NCBI GenBank assembly: GCA_902776375.1
Contig: CACYPV010000013.1
Coordinates: forward strand, 1-64,000
Reading direction: 5' to 3'
DNA from: an uncultured Ruminococcus sp.
GTDB taxonomy: Bacteria > Bacillota > Clostridia > Oscillospirales > Acutalibacteraceae
Length of the DNA: 64,000 nt
Part shown: piece by piece, positions 52,107-61,500 of the stretch
Numbering within the stretch: the stretch's first letter is position 1
Layout: every line of letters begins with the position of its first letter
Made by a program: the position numbers and the translations under genes
Notes under the pieces: generated by a model
What the model saw: only the letters and a program-made list of their open reading frames with translations
Databases searched by the model: none
What the model was told of the DNA's origin: nothing

Positions 52107-52343
52107 ATGGTAACAGCAGAGAACAGTTTGAGAGCTTCGGCAGAGATTACCAAAGCATTACTGGAATCCAGTTTGTCGGATTCTACAGTTCTTATGATTT
52201 CCAGTATCTTAAAGGAAGGAAGGACACAGGGCAGAGAGCGATATACAATCCTCAGGCAGATTATTACGGATATACTAAACAATTCCAGGACCGAACAGGA
52301 AATCATACAGAAACTACGCCAGAGTTTTCCAAACGCGAGATAA
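52107..52343 (+). CDS. Small helical protein, repeat unit A
   Basis: This is a 78-residue ORF with GAAGGAG 6 nt upstream of the ATG. It is helix-rich and ends RTEQEIIQKLRQSFPNAR. A paralogue at 52506 ends KTEQEIIQKLCQSFPNA. Substitutions between the two in this frame are conservative (N/Q, S/T, R/K), which suggests this frame was under selection. The function is unknown. Confidence 0.45.
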   Translation: MVTAENSLRASAEITKALLESSLSDSTVLMISSILKEGRTQGRERYTILRQIITDILNNSRTEQEIIQKLRQSFPNAR

Positions 52344-52505
52344 AAACAAACAAAGGTTATACACTATCTGATAATTCAAGGATTATAGAAATAAATAAAA
52401 AAATTGTCTTACTGGATGGCAAATATGATAATCCGGTAATTTATCACGTTTTTGTCATAAATGCAACCTCAGAAAATGACGCGAGACCGGTAAAGGAATT
52501 TTTAT

Positions 52506-52769
52506 ATGACGTTATCACTGAAAGAAAAGTCGGAAACAGAATACATTATTGCGAAGTGGTCGAAAGTATATCATCAGCTGTTATCAAAGTTCAAGGACGG
52601 GGAGCTGTCCGAAGCTTTGAAAAATCAGATTATGAATATAATAGAGGATCTTCCACGTGGCAGCGAGCAACGTTACCAAGCTATTTCAACCATTTCGGAT
52701 ATACTACAAAATACCAAGACCGAACAGGAAATCATACAGAAACTATGCCAGAGTTTTCCAAACGCGTAG
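52506..52769 (+). CDS. Small helical protein, repeat unit B
   Basis: This 87-residue ORF is preceded by AAAGGAATTTTTAT and begins MTLSLKEKSETEYIIAKWSK. Its last 25 residues parallel those of the 52107 ORF, and the DNA there is nearly identical over about 50 nt. It overlaps an open frame continuing from unit A. The function is unknown. Confidence 0.45.
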   Translation: MTLSLKEKSETEYIIAKWSKVYHQLLSKFKDGELSEALKNQIMNIIEDLPRGSEQRYQAISTISDILQNTKTEQEIIQKLCQSFPNA

Positions 52770-52850
52770 ACGCCGACTACCTCTCCGCCGTGGAGCGCAG
52801 CGATATGGAAACCGCGCAGAGGATGGTGGACGAGGCGCAATTGAAAAAAG
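52767..52850 (+). pseudogene. Fragment of a phage-type polyvalent protein, copy 2
   Basis: DADYLSAVERSDMETAQRMV repeats the motif of the 51624 fragment with few changes, then runs into the ppdK terminator. It has no start of its own. The two copies bracket the duplicated units A and B. Confidence 0.5.
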
Positions 52851-52880
52851 CTGCCGCAGGCAATGCCTGTGACAGCTTTT
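52844..52880 (-). terminator. Terminator of ppdK
   Basis: On the minus strand AAAAGCTGTCACAGGC pairs imperfectly with GCCTGCGGCAGCTTTT and is followed by a T-run. It lies about 40 nt after the ppdK stop. Confidence 0.75.
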
Positions 52881-52919
52881 GTAATTATTCAGCTATATTG
52901 ATCTCTACAGGAAATCAAA

Positions 52920-55510
52920 TCAACCTTCTGCGATAGCAGCCTGAGCGGCAGCCAGTCTTGCGATCGGCACACGGAAGGGTGAGCAGGATACGTAGTCAAG
53001 ACCGATCTTATGGCAGAACTCTACGGACGAAGGATCGCCGCCGTGCTCGCCGCAGATACCGATGTGGAGGTTGGGATTAACGGGCTTGCCGAGCTTGATA
53101 GCCATTTCCATCAGCTTGCCAACGCCGGTCTGATCGAGCTTTGCGAAGGGATCGTTCTCGAAGATCTTGGTGTCGTAGTAAGCGTTGAGGAACTTGCCGG
53201 CGTCGTCACGGCTGAAGCCGAAGGTCATCTGAGTAAGGTCGTTGGTGCCGAAGCAGAAGAAGTCAGCCTCGGTAGCGATCTCGTCAGCGGTAAGAGCAGC
53301 TCTGGGAATCTCGATCATTGTACCGACCTCATACTCGAGCTTAACGCCTGCAGCGGCGATCTCAGCGTCGGCGGTCTCAACAACAACCTTCTTAACGAAC
53401 TTGAGCTCTTTGATCTCGCATACGAGCGGGATCATGATCTCGGGCTTAACATTCCAATCGGGATGAGCAGCCTGAACCTCGATAGCAGCGCGGATAACAG
53501 CCTTTGTCTGCATCTTTGCGATCTCGGGATATGTTACAGCCAGACGGCAGCCGCGGTGACCCATCATGGGGTTGAACTCGTGGAGGGAAGCGATGAGAGC
53601 CTTGATGTCCTCTACGCTCTTGCCCTGCGCGTCAGCCAGCTTCTTGATATCATCTTCCTCGGTGGGAACGAACTCGTGGAGAGGCGGATCGAGGAAACGG
53701 ATGGTTACGGGGCAGCCCTCGAGAGCTTCGTAGAGAGCCTTGAAGTCGCCCTGCTGATAAGGCAGGATCTTGTCGAGAGCAGCTTCTCTCTCTTCAACTG
53801 TGTCAGCGCAGATCATCTCGCGGAACGCAGCGATTCTGTCTTCTTCAAAGAACATGTGCTCGGTACGGCAGAGACCGATACCCTCAGCGCCCAGCTCGCG
53901 AGCCTTCTTGGCGTCGGCGGGTGTGTCGGCGTTGGTGCGAACCTTAAGTCTTCTGTTCTCGTCAGCCCAAGCCATGATCCTTCCGAACTCGCCGGCGATC
54001 TCAGCATCCTTGGTGGCGATAGCGCCGTCATAGATGTTACCGGTGGAGCCGTCGATTGAGAGCCAGTCGCCCTCGTGGAATTCTTTGCCTGCGAGTGTGA
54101 ACTTCTTGTTCTCCTCGTCCATAGCGATGTCGCCGCAACCGGATACGCAGCAGGTGCCCATGCCGCGGGCAACAACGGCAGCGTGAGAGGTCATACCGCC
54201 GCGAACGGTCAGGATGCCCTGTGAAGCCTTCATGCCGGTGATATCCTCGGGAGAGGTCTCAAGACGAACGAGAACTACCTTCTCGCCTCTTGCGTTCCAA
54301 GCCTCAGCATCCTCAGCGGTAAACACGATCTTGCCGCATGCAGCGCCGGGGGAAGCGCCCAGACCCTTGCCGATAGGAGTAGCAGCCTTAAGAGCAGCTG
54401 TATCGAACTGGGGATGGAGCAGGGTGTCGAGGTTTCTGGGATCGATCATTGCAACGGCTTCTTTTTCGGTTCTCATGCCCTCGTCAACGAGGTCGCAAGC
54501 GATCTTAAGAGCAGCCTGAGCTGTTCTCTTGCCGTTTCTGGTCTGCAGCATGTAGAGCTTGCCGTGCTCAACGGTGAACTCCATGTCCTGCATATCTCTG
54601 TAGTGGTTTTCGAGGGTAGCGCAAACGTCCTTGAACTGAGCGAACGCCTCGGGGAATTTCTCCGCCATCTGAGCGATGGGCATAGGAGTACGAACGCCGG
54701 CAACAACGTCTTCGCCCTGTGCGTTGGTAAGGAACTCACCCATCAGCTTCTTCTCGCCTGTAGCGGGATCACGTGTGAAGGCAACGCCGGTACCGCAGTC
54801 GTCACCCATGTTGCCGAACGCCATTGACTGAACGTTAACGGCAGTACCCCATGAATAGGGGATATCGTTATCGCGGCGGTATACGTTAGCTCTGGGGTTG
54901 TCCCAAGAACGGAATACTGCCATAACAGCGCCCATAAGCTGCTCCTTGGGATCATCGGGGAAGTCTGCGCCGATTTTCGCCTTGTATTCAGCCTTGAACT
55001 GTGTTGCAAGCTCTTTGAGGTCGTCAGCGTCAAGCTCTACGTCCTGAGTAACGCCCTTTTCAGCCTTCATCTTGTCGATAAGCTCTTCAAAGTACTTCTT
55101 ACCAACTTCCATAACTACGTCGGAATACATCTGGATGAATCTTCTGTAGCAGTCCCAAGCCCAACGGGGGTTTTAAGACCGAGGTTGAGGATCGTGTCCA
55201 TCATACCGGGCATTGAAGCTCTGGCGCCTGAACGAACGGATACGAGCAGGGGGTTCTTTTCATCGCCGAACTTTTTGCCGGTGATCTCTTCCATCTTTAC
55301 GATGTACTCGTTGATCTGACCCTGGATCTCGTCGTTGATCTTTCTGCCGTCCTCATAATACTGAGTACAAGCTTCTGTTGTAATTGTGAAGCCCTGGGGT
55401 ACGGGAAGTCCCATGCTGGTCATTTCAGCAAGGTTAGCGCCCTTACCGCCGAGGAGCTCACGCATGTTTGCGTTACCTTCAGAAAAAAGGTAAACCCATT
55501 TTCTTGCCAT
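52920..55510 (-). pseudogene. ppdK: Pyruvate phosphate dikinase, frameshifted by a short deletion
   Basis: The enzyme interconverts pyruvate + ATP + Pi with PEP + AMP + PPi. The N-terminal part (55510 to about 55172) has [20 protein letters not shown] and [20 protein letters not shown]. After LNLGL the frame breaks; the rest resumes in another frame at [20 protein letters not shown] and runs intact to 52920, including the catalytic His in VRGGMTSHAAVVARGM and the C-terminal CGEHGGDPSSVEF. Family alignment implies roughly 13-15 residues missing at the break, so this is a deletion of about 40 nt, not a one-base slip. Everything else is well conserved, so either the loss is very recent or it is an assembly error. 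A minus-strand TATAAT at 55586-55591 may be its -10 box. Confidence 0.88.
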
Positions 55511-55719
55511 AGTGGTAGTCCTCCTAAAATGTATTAATGCGGCTGTGGCAGCAATTAACTGCCAACATATCTATGCCTAAATGTTATTATACCAAAGATT
55601 GACGGAAATTACTACATTTTTTTGAAAATTTTTTCTTCTAAAAAACACCTGCAATTTTTATTAATATTGTATAAATCGTTTAATTTCCGATAAACATCGG
55701 ATTTTTTTGCAAATTTCAC
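55511..55719. other. AT-rich gap upstream of ppdK
   Basis: Together with the promoter region this forms a 308-nt gap between divergent genes. It holds a short hairpin in the ppdK leader (GGCAG/CTGCC near 55535-55555), a possible -10 box at 55586-55591, and a long A/T-rich stretch with no open frame. Confidence 0.5.
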
Positions 55720-55747
55720 TTGAAATTTCTATTTTTTATGCGATAAT
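55720..55747 (+). promoter_or_regulatory. Promoter of the nucleotidyltransferase gene, extended -10
   Basis: TTGAAA and GATAAT are separated by 16 nt, and TG lies one base before the -10 (TGCGATAAT), an extended -10 element. It is about 70 nt upstream of the start at 55819. Confidence 0.7.
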
Positions 55748-55818
55748 ATTAATGAGTATAAAAAGCGTCAAAAGCTTATTTGCCCGTTTTTCGGGTCATT
55801 TCAAACAGCGAGGTTTTT

Positions 55819-56571
55819 ATGAGTAACTGTGCGATAATTCTGGCGGGCGGCGAAGGCAAGCGGATGAAGTCCGATAAGCCGAAGCCCATGTCTTTAGTGC
55901 TTGGCAAGCCTATGCTGCAGTGGGTCATCTCCGCGCTCAAACAGGCGGGGGTAAACGACATCTGCGTAGTCAAGGGCTACCACAAGGAATACATAGAGGA
56001 ATATCTGCAAACGCTCGACTTCCCGGTCGAGAGCGTATACCAGAAGGAACGCCTGGGCACGGGTCACGCCGTAATGATGGCTAAGGACTTTTTGAGCGCG
56101 CATGACGGCAACGTAGTAATCCTCAACGGCGACGCGCCCTTTATGACGGCGCAGACCATTGAAAACTCGCTTGCGCAGCATACCGATACCGGCTGCGCGG
56201 CAACGGTCATCTCGGCAAAGCTCGACGACGCCACCGGCTACGGCAGGATAGTGCGCGACGCTCAGGGCAACCTTAAGGCAATAGTTGAGCACAAGGACGC
56301 CGACGCGGAAACGCTTAAAATAAATGAGGTGAACTCGGGCGGCTACTGGTTCGGCTGTCAAAAGCTGCTTAGCGTGCTGGACAAAATAAAGTCCGATAAC
56401 GCCGCGGGCGAGTATTATCTGCCCGACGCCATCGCTCTGCTTTTGCAGGAGGGCGAGACCGTAGGCGCATACACCGCAGAGTGCAGCGACGCTGTTTTGG
56501 GCGCCAACGACCCCGAGCAGCTTGAGGAGCTCAACCAAATCGCCAAGGCTAAGGGTTACACCTGCGATTGA
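55819..56571 (+). CDS. GlmU-type sugar-1-phosphate nucleotidyltransferase domain
   Basis: This 250-residue protein has the uridyltransferase fold of GlmU: CAIILAGGEGKRMKSDKPKP with the phosphate-binding G-rich loop, KERLGTGHAVMMA, VILNGDAPFM with the metal Asp, and ATGYGRIVRDAQGNLKAIVE. The C-terminal left-handed beta-helix acetyltransferase half is absent. UDP-GlcNAc formation is a reasonable guess, with another acetyltransferase elsewhere. The position before prs is like glmU-prs in other Firmicutes. The start at 55819 has GCGAGG upstream. Confidence 0.85.
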   Translation: MSNCAIILAGGEGKRMKSDKPKPMSLVLGKPMLQWVISALKQAGVNDICVVKGYHKEYIEEYLQTLDFPVESVYQKERLGTGHAVMMAKDFLSAHDGNVVILNGDAPFMTAQTIENSLAQHTDTGCAATVISAKLDDATGYGRIVRDAQGNLKAIVEHKDADAETLKINEVNSGGYWFGCQKLLSVLDKIKSDNAAGEYYLPDAIALLLQEGETVGAYTAECSDAVLGANDPEQLEELNQIAKAKGYTCD

Positions 56572-56665
56572 TCACCGACCCCTACAGTGCGCGCATTTCA
56601 TACGTAAACACATGTTTTTTACATAAACAGGCAGCTAACCTAGATATGAGAAAGGGAGAAACAAC

Positions 56666-57625
56666 ATGAACTTTCACGGAAAAGACATCAAAATCTTCTC
56701 GGGCAATTCCAACGTTGACGTTGCGCAGGGCATCGCGGGCTGTTTGGGTCTGCCGCTGGGCAAAAGCGACTGCACCCATTTTTCCGACGGTGAGATAGCC
56801 GTTTCGCTGCACGAATCCGTGCGCGGCAGCGACTGCTTTATCGTTCAGTCCACCTGCACCCCCGTAAACGACAACATCATGGAAATGCTTATCATGATCG
56901 ACGCCATGAAGCGCGCTTCCGCCGCGAGGATCACCGCGGTAATGCCCTACTTTGGCTATGCCCGTCAGGACAGAAAGGCAAAAGCGAGAGATCCGATCTC
57001 GGCAAAGCTTTGCGCCGACATCATCACCACAGCGGGCGCTGACCGTGTGCTGACGATGGACCTGCACGCCAACCAGATCCAGGGCTTTTTCAACATCCCC
57101 GTTGACCACCTGCACGGCGCCGGCATCCTCGCCAACCACATGAAAGAGAAGATCGGCGGCAACTTTGACGACTTTATCGTTGTTTCACCCGACCTCGGCT
57201 CTGTTACACGCTCCAGAAACTTCGCTTCCAAGATCGGCACAGGTCTGGCGATCATTGACAAGCGCAGACCCAAGGCGAATGTTTGCGAGGTAATGAACAT
57301 CATCGGCGACGCCAAGGGCAAGAAGGTCATCCTTGTTGACGATATGATCGACACCGCCGGCACGCTCTGCAACGCTGCAAACGCCATTGTTGAAAAGGGC
57401 GGCGCTACCGAGGTTTACGCATGCGCGACCCACGCGGTGCTTTCCGGTCCCGCTGTTGAGAGGATCAAGAACAGCGCAATCAAAGAGGTCATCCTGCTCG
57501 ACACCATCCCCGTTCCCGAGGAGAAGATGATCGACAAGTTCACCATCCTCCCCACCGCTCCCATTTTTGCTGAGGCTATCGCGAGAATCTACAACGACAA
57601 GCCCTTTACAGCGGCGTTCTCATAA
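56666..57625 (+). CDS. prs: Ribose-phosphate pyrophosphokinase
   Basis: This 319-residue enzyme makes PRPP from ribose 5-phosphate and ATP. KIFSGNSNVDVAQGIAG, FGYARQDRKAKARDPISAKL and the PRPP-binding KKVILVDDMIDTAGTLCNAA are visible. AAAGGGAGAAA precedes the start. Length is normal for the class I enzyme. Confidence 0.97.
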   Translation: MNFHGKDIKIFSGNSNVDVAQGIAGCLGLPLGKSDCTHFSDGEIAVSLHESVRGSDCFIVQSTCTPVNDNIMEMLIMIDAMKRASAARITAVMPYFGYARQDRKAKARDPISAKLCADIITTAGADRVLTMDLHANQIQGFFNIPVDHLHGAGILANHMKEKIGGNFDDFIVVSPDLGSVTRSRNFASKIGTGLAIIDKRRPKANVCEVMNIIGDAKGKKVILVDDMIDTAGTLCNAANAIVEKGGATEVYACATHAVLSGPAVERIKNSAIKEVILLDTIPVPEEKMIDKFTILPTAPIFAEAIARIYNDKPFTAAFS

Positions 57626-57692
57626 AAAACATATATTCAACGATAAAACAGGCGGACTTGTAAAAGTCCGCCATGTCTTGTATATGCGAATC

Positions 57693-57898
57693 TGTCATCC
57701 GGAGCGGTCTGCGAAGCAGAATTCGCGAAGCGAATAGTCGAAGGATCCCCCTGTCAGGAAACCTTGTCTGTCGCCGAGGGGGACCCGTAGCCGGGCGGCA
57801 ACCCTTTTGTCGCTTGCGCGACATTTCCCCTTGGAAGGGGAATCACTTCGACTAAACCGCTGCGCGGTTTTGCCCTTCGGGCACCGCTCAGAATGACA
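57693..57898. repeat. Inverted-repeat intergenic element (TGTCATxCxGAGCGGT ends)
   Basis: The left end TGTCATCCGGAGCGGT and the reverse complement of the right end TGTCATTCTGAGCGGT match in 14 of 16 positions. The 206-nt interior is rich in short palindromes. It has no coding frame and fills most of the 299-nt prs-pth gap. A perfect hairpin lies just before it (57651-57672). Confidence 0.65.
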
Positions 57899-57924
57899 TG
57901 TTGCATTGTTAGGAGATACAACCA

Positions 57925-58518
57925 ATGTTCGGAAGAAAAACCTTTGGCGGCTCGGTCGAATACCTTATTGTCGGTTTGGGGAATCCCGACCGCAAATACG
58001 AGAACACCCGCCACAACTGCGGCTGGCTGGCGATAGACTACATCGCCGAAAAGCTTGGAATAAAAGTGAATAAAATAAAATATAAAAGCTTTGTGGGCGA
58101 GGCTGCCATCGGCGGCAAAAAGGCGCTGCTGATGAAGCCGACCACCTACATGAACAACAGCGGTCAGGCGGTGGTTGAGGCGATGAACTTCTACAAGATA
58201 CCGCCGGAGAACGTCATAGTCATTTTTGATGATGTGTCGCTCGACGTGGGCAAAATGCGCATACGCCAAAAGGGCAGCGACGGCGGTCAAAAGGGCATGC
58301 GCAGCATAATCTACCTGAGCGGCAGCGACGCCTTTCCGCGCATAAAGATAGGCATCGGCGCAAAGCCTAATCCCGATTGGGACTTAGCTGACTGGGTGCT
58401 GTCGCGCTTTTCCGACGACGAGCGCAAAACGCTTGATAAAATGTTTGAAAACGCCTATGAGGCGGTCGGACTTATCATCGACGGAAAGACAGACCGGGCG
58501 ATGAACAGATTCAATTAA
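57925..58518 (+). CDS. pth: Peptidyl-tRNA hydrolase
   Basis: This 197-residue enzyme releases tRNA from stalled peptidyl-tRNA. YLIVGLGNPDRKYENTRHNC contains the catalytic His, KPTTYMNNSGQAV the substrate Asn, and VIFDDVSLDVGKMRIRQKGS the active-site Asp. It precedes mfd by 9 nt, a common Firmicutes arrangement. Confidence 0.96.
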   Translation: MFGRKTFGGSVEYLIVGLGNPDRKYENTRHNCGWLAIDYIAEKLGIKVNKIKYKSFVGEAAIGGKKALLMKPTTYMNNSGQAVVEAMNFYKIPPENVIVIFDDVSLDVGKMRIRQKGSDGGQKGMRSIIYLSGSDAFPRIKIGIGAKPNPDWDLADWVLSRFSDDERKTLDKMFENAYEAVGLIIDGKTDRAMNRFN

Positions 58519-58527
58519 CGATCGACA

Positions 58528-61500
58528 ATGAACAAAATGGACTTTCTTCCCGAGGCGTTCGGGCGCAACGCGGCTTTCCGCAACCTGCTGAAAAACGCCA
58601 AAACGGGAAAAACCCTTTGCGTTTCGGGGCTGTTCCCCGTCGCGAAGGCTAACATCATAAATACCATGTGCCGCGCCAAGAAGAAAACGGCGCTGTGCGT
58701 TGCCTCCGATGAACGCGAGGCGCAGACCCTGTGCAACGATTTGTGCTGCATGGGGCTTTCGGCGTTTGTTTACCCCGTGCGCGACTACAACTTCCTTGAA
58801 GAGATAAGCAGCCGCTCACACGAGTACGAGCACCAGCGATTAAAGGTGCTGCTGAAGCTGCTGGACGGCGAATGTGACGTGGCGATAGCCTGCGTAGACG
58901 CGGCGTGCCAGCTCACCGTGCCGCAAAGCGTGCTGCGCGACACAGTTCTGGAGCTGAAGGAAGGCAAAGAGATACCCATAGAAAAAGCCGTGCGCGCGCT
59001 GACTCTGCTCGGCTATGAGCGGTTCGACGCGGTAGACGGCTGCGGTCAGTTCTCGCTGCGCGGCGGTATCCTCGACTTTTTCATGCCCGACAGCGAGCAT
59101 CCCGTGCGCGCCGAGTTCTGGGGCGACGAAATATGCGATTTGAGCTACTTCGATTTGGAAACTCAGCGCCGCTTTGAAAACGCCGGAACTATCCGCCTTA
59201 CGCCCTCGACCGAGATAATTATCGAGGACAGAAACGCGCTGGCGGACAAAATCATCCACAAGGCGGGTCTGCTGCGTGGAAAATCCGCCGCAAAAGCCCG
59301 TGAACGGCTTTACAGCGAGGCGGAGCTGCTGCGCGGCGGCGCGACGCCCGCAAACGCCGACAAATTTATCGGTCAGATATACGAAAAGCCCGAGTGCCTG
59401 CTCGACTACATCAGCCGCGACAGTCTGCTGTTTGTCAGCGAGTACTCCAACGTGAGCGACCGCGGCAAGTCGATGGACTTTCAGAACACCGAGCAGCTAA
59501 AGCAGGGGTTACAGGACGGCGTCCTCGCGCGCGGCTTCGACCGCTTTTCACTGACCTTCAACGAGTGCTCCGAATTTTTCGCGGCGCACGGCGCGGTGGT
59601 GCTGGAGAGCTTCGTCCACGGCAGTATTCCCCTGCCGCTCAGCGATATCATCAGCTTTTCGGCAAAGCAGCTCAGCCAGTGGAACGGCTCTTACAAGCAG
59701 CTTGTCGAGGACCTGCGCGGACTGTACTCCCCCGAGAGCAGCGGCGTAGTGCTCGCCGGCACCGACAAGGCGGCGAACAATCTTGTCGAAAGCCTGAGAT
59801 CGGACGGCTACAACGCGGAATACACAAAATCGCTGCCCAAAGCCGAAAAAGGCGTGCTGTATGTAATGAGCGGCGCGCTCAGCGCGGGGATCGAGCTGCC
59901 ATCGGAAAAATTCTTCCTGATAAGCTACGGGCAGGCGGCTTACCGCCCGGAGAAAAAGCGCAAGCGCAAAAAGGACGGGCAGGAGATCTACAGTCTGTCG
60001 GAGCTTTCGGCGGGCGACTACGTGGTGCACAGCGTTCACGGCATAGGCGTGTTCGGCGGCATCCGCAAGATCGACACCCACGGCGTGATAAAGGACTACA
60101 TCAAGATCGACTACGCGAAGGGCGACGCGCTTTACGTGCCCGTCACCCAGCTCGACATGGTCGCAAAATATATCGGCGCACAGGAAAACAGCCGCGTAAA
60201 GCTCAGCCGCCTCGGCTCGGGCGACTGGCAAAAGGCGAAGGCGCGCGTCAAGACCTCGGTAAAGGACATCGCGAAGGAGCTTATCGCCCTGTATTCGGCG
60301 CGAATGAGGGCGAAGGGCTACGCTTTTTCGCGCGATAACGAATGGCAGCGCGATTTCGAGGCAAAATTTGAATACGAGGAAACGCCCGATCAGCTCACCT
60401 GCGCTCGAGAGATAAAGCGCGATATGGAGCGCACCGCGCCGATGGATCGTCTGCTGTGCGGCGACGTGGGCTTCGGCAAGACCGAGGTCGCGCTGCGCGC
60501 GGCGTTCAAGTGCGTTTCCGACAGCAAACAATGCGCCCTCCTCTGCCCCACCACGATTTTGGCGTGGCAGCATTACCAGACCGTGTGCAAGCGGTTCGAG
60601 GGCTACCCCATACGCGTTGAGCTGCTATCGCGGTTCCGCACGGCAAAGCAACAAAAGGATATCCTTGAACGTTTGAAGCGCGGCGAGGTGGATATGATAA
60701 TCGGCACCCACCGCCTTGTGCAGAAGGACGTGGTGTTCCGCGACCTGGGCTTGGCGATAATCGACGAGGAACAGCGGTTCGGCGTTCAGCAAAAGGAGCG
60801 CTTCAAAGAGCTGGTGAAAAACGTCGACGTGCTGACGCTGTCGGCGACCCCGATACCGCGCACGCTGAACATGGCGATGAGCGGTCTGCGCGACATGAGC
60901 GTGCTTGAGGAAGCGCCGCTAAACCGTCAGCCGGTGCAGACCTATGTGCTGGAGCACGACGAGGCGGTGATAAACGAGGCTATAAGGCGCGAGCTGCGCC
61001 GTGGCGGTCAGGTGTTCTACCTGCACAACAACGTGGAATCCATAAACGGCGCCGCCAACCGCATACACGAAGCCGTACCGGAGGCGCGTATAGCCGTGGG
61101 TCACGGCAAGATGAACGAGCAGGAGCTCAGCGAGGTGTGGCGGCAGATGCTGGCTCAGGAGGTGGACGTACTGGTGTGCACCACCATAATCGAGACCGGC
61201 GTAGATTTGCCCAACGCCAACACGCTTATCATAGAAAACGCCGACTGCATGGGGCTTTCGCAGCTTCATCAGCTTCGCGGCAGAGTGGGCAGGAGCGCGC
61301 GGCGCGCCTATGCTTACTTCACCTTCCGCCGCAGCAAGGTGCTGAGCGAGATACAGCAAAAGCGCCTTGAAGCGATAAGGGAGTTCACCGAGTTCGGAAG
61401 CGGCTTCAAAATAGCCATGCGCGACTTGGAGCTGCGCGGCGCGGGCAACATAATGGGCGCGCAGCAGCACGGCCACATGGAGAGCGTGGGCTACGACATG

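Noticed and set aside
51842..52936. A single 364-codon gene across the decayed locus
   Set aside because: The frame lacks a good start, and in its middle another frame shows a ribosome-binding site and conservative changes between the two repeat units.
57651..57672. Intrinsic terminator after prs
   Set aside because: The hairpin GGCGGACTT/AAGTCCGCC is perfect but is not followed by a T-run on either strand, so it is only a hairpin.
59394..60573. Arg-rich and Ala/Leu-rich frames inside mfd on both strands
   Set aside because: mfd is intact with all motifs; these frames are shadows of its codon bias.
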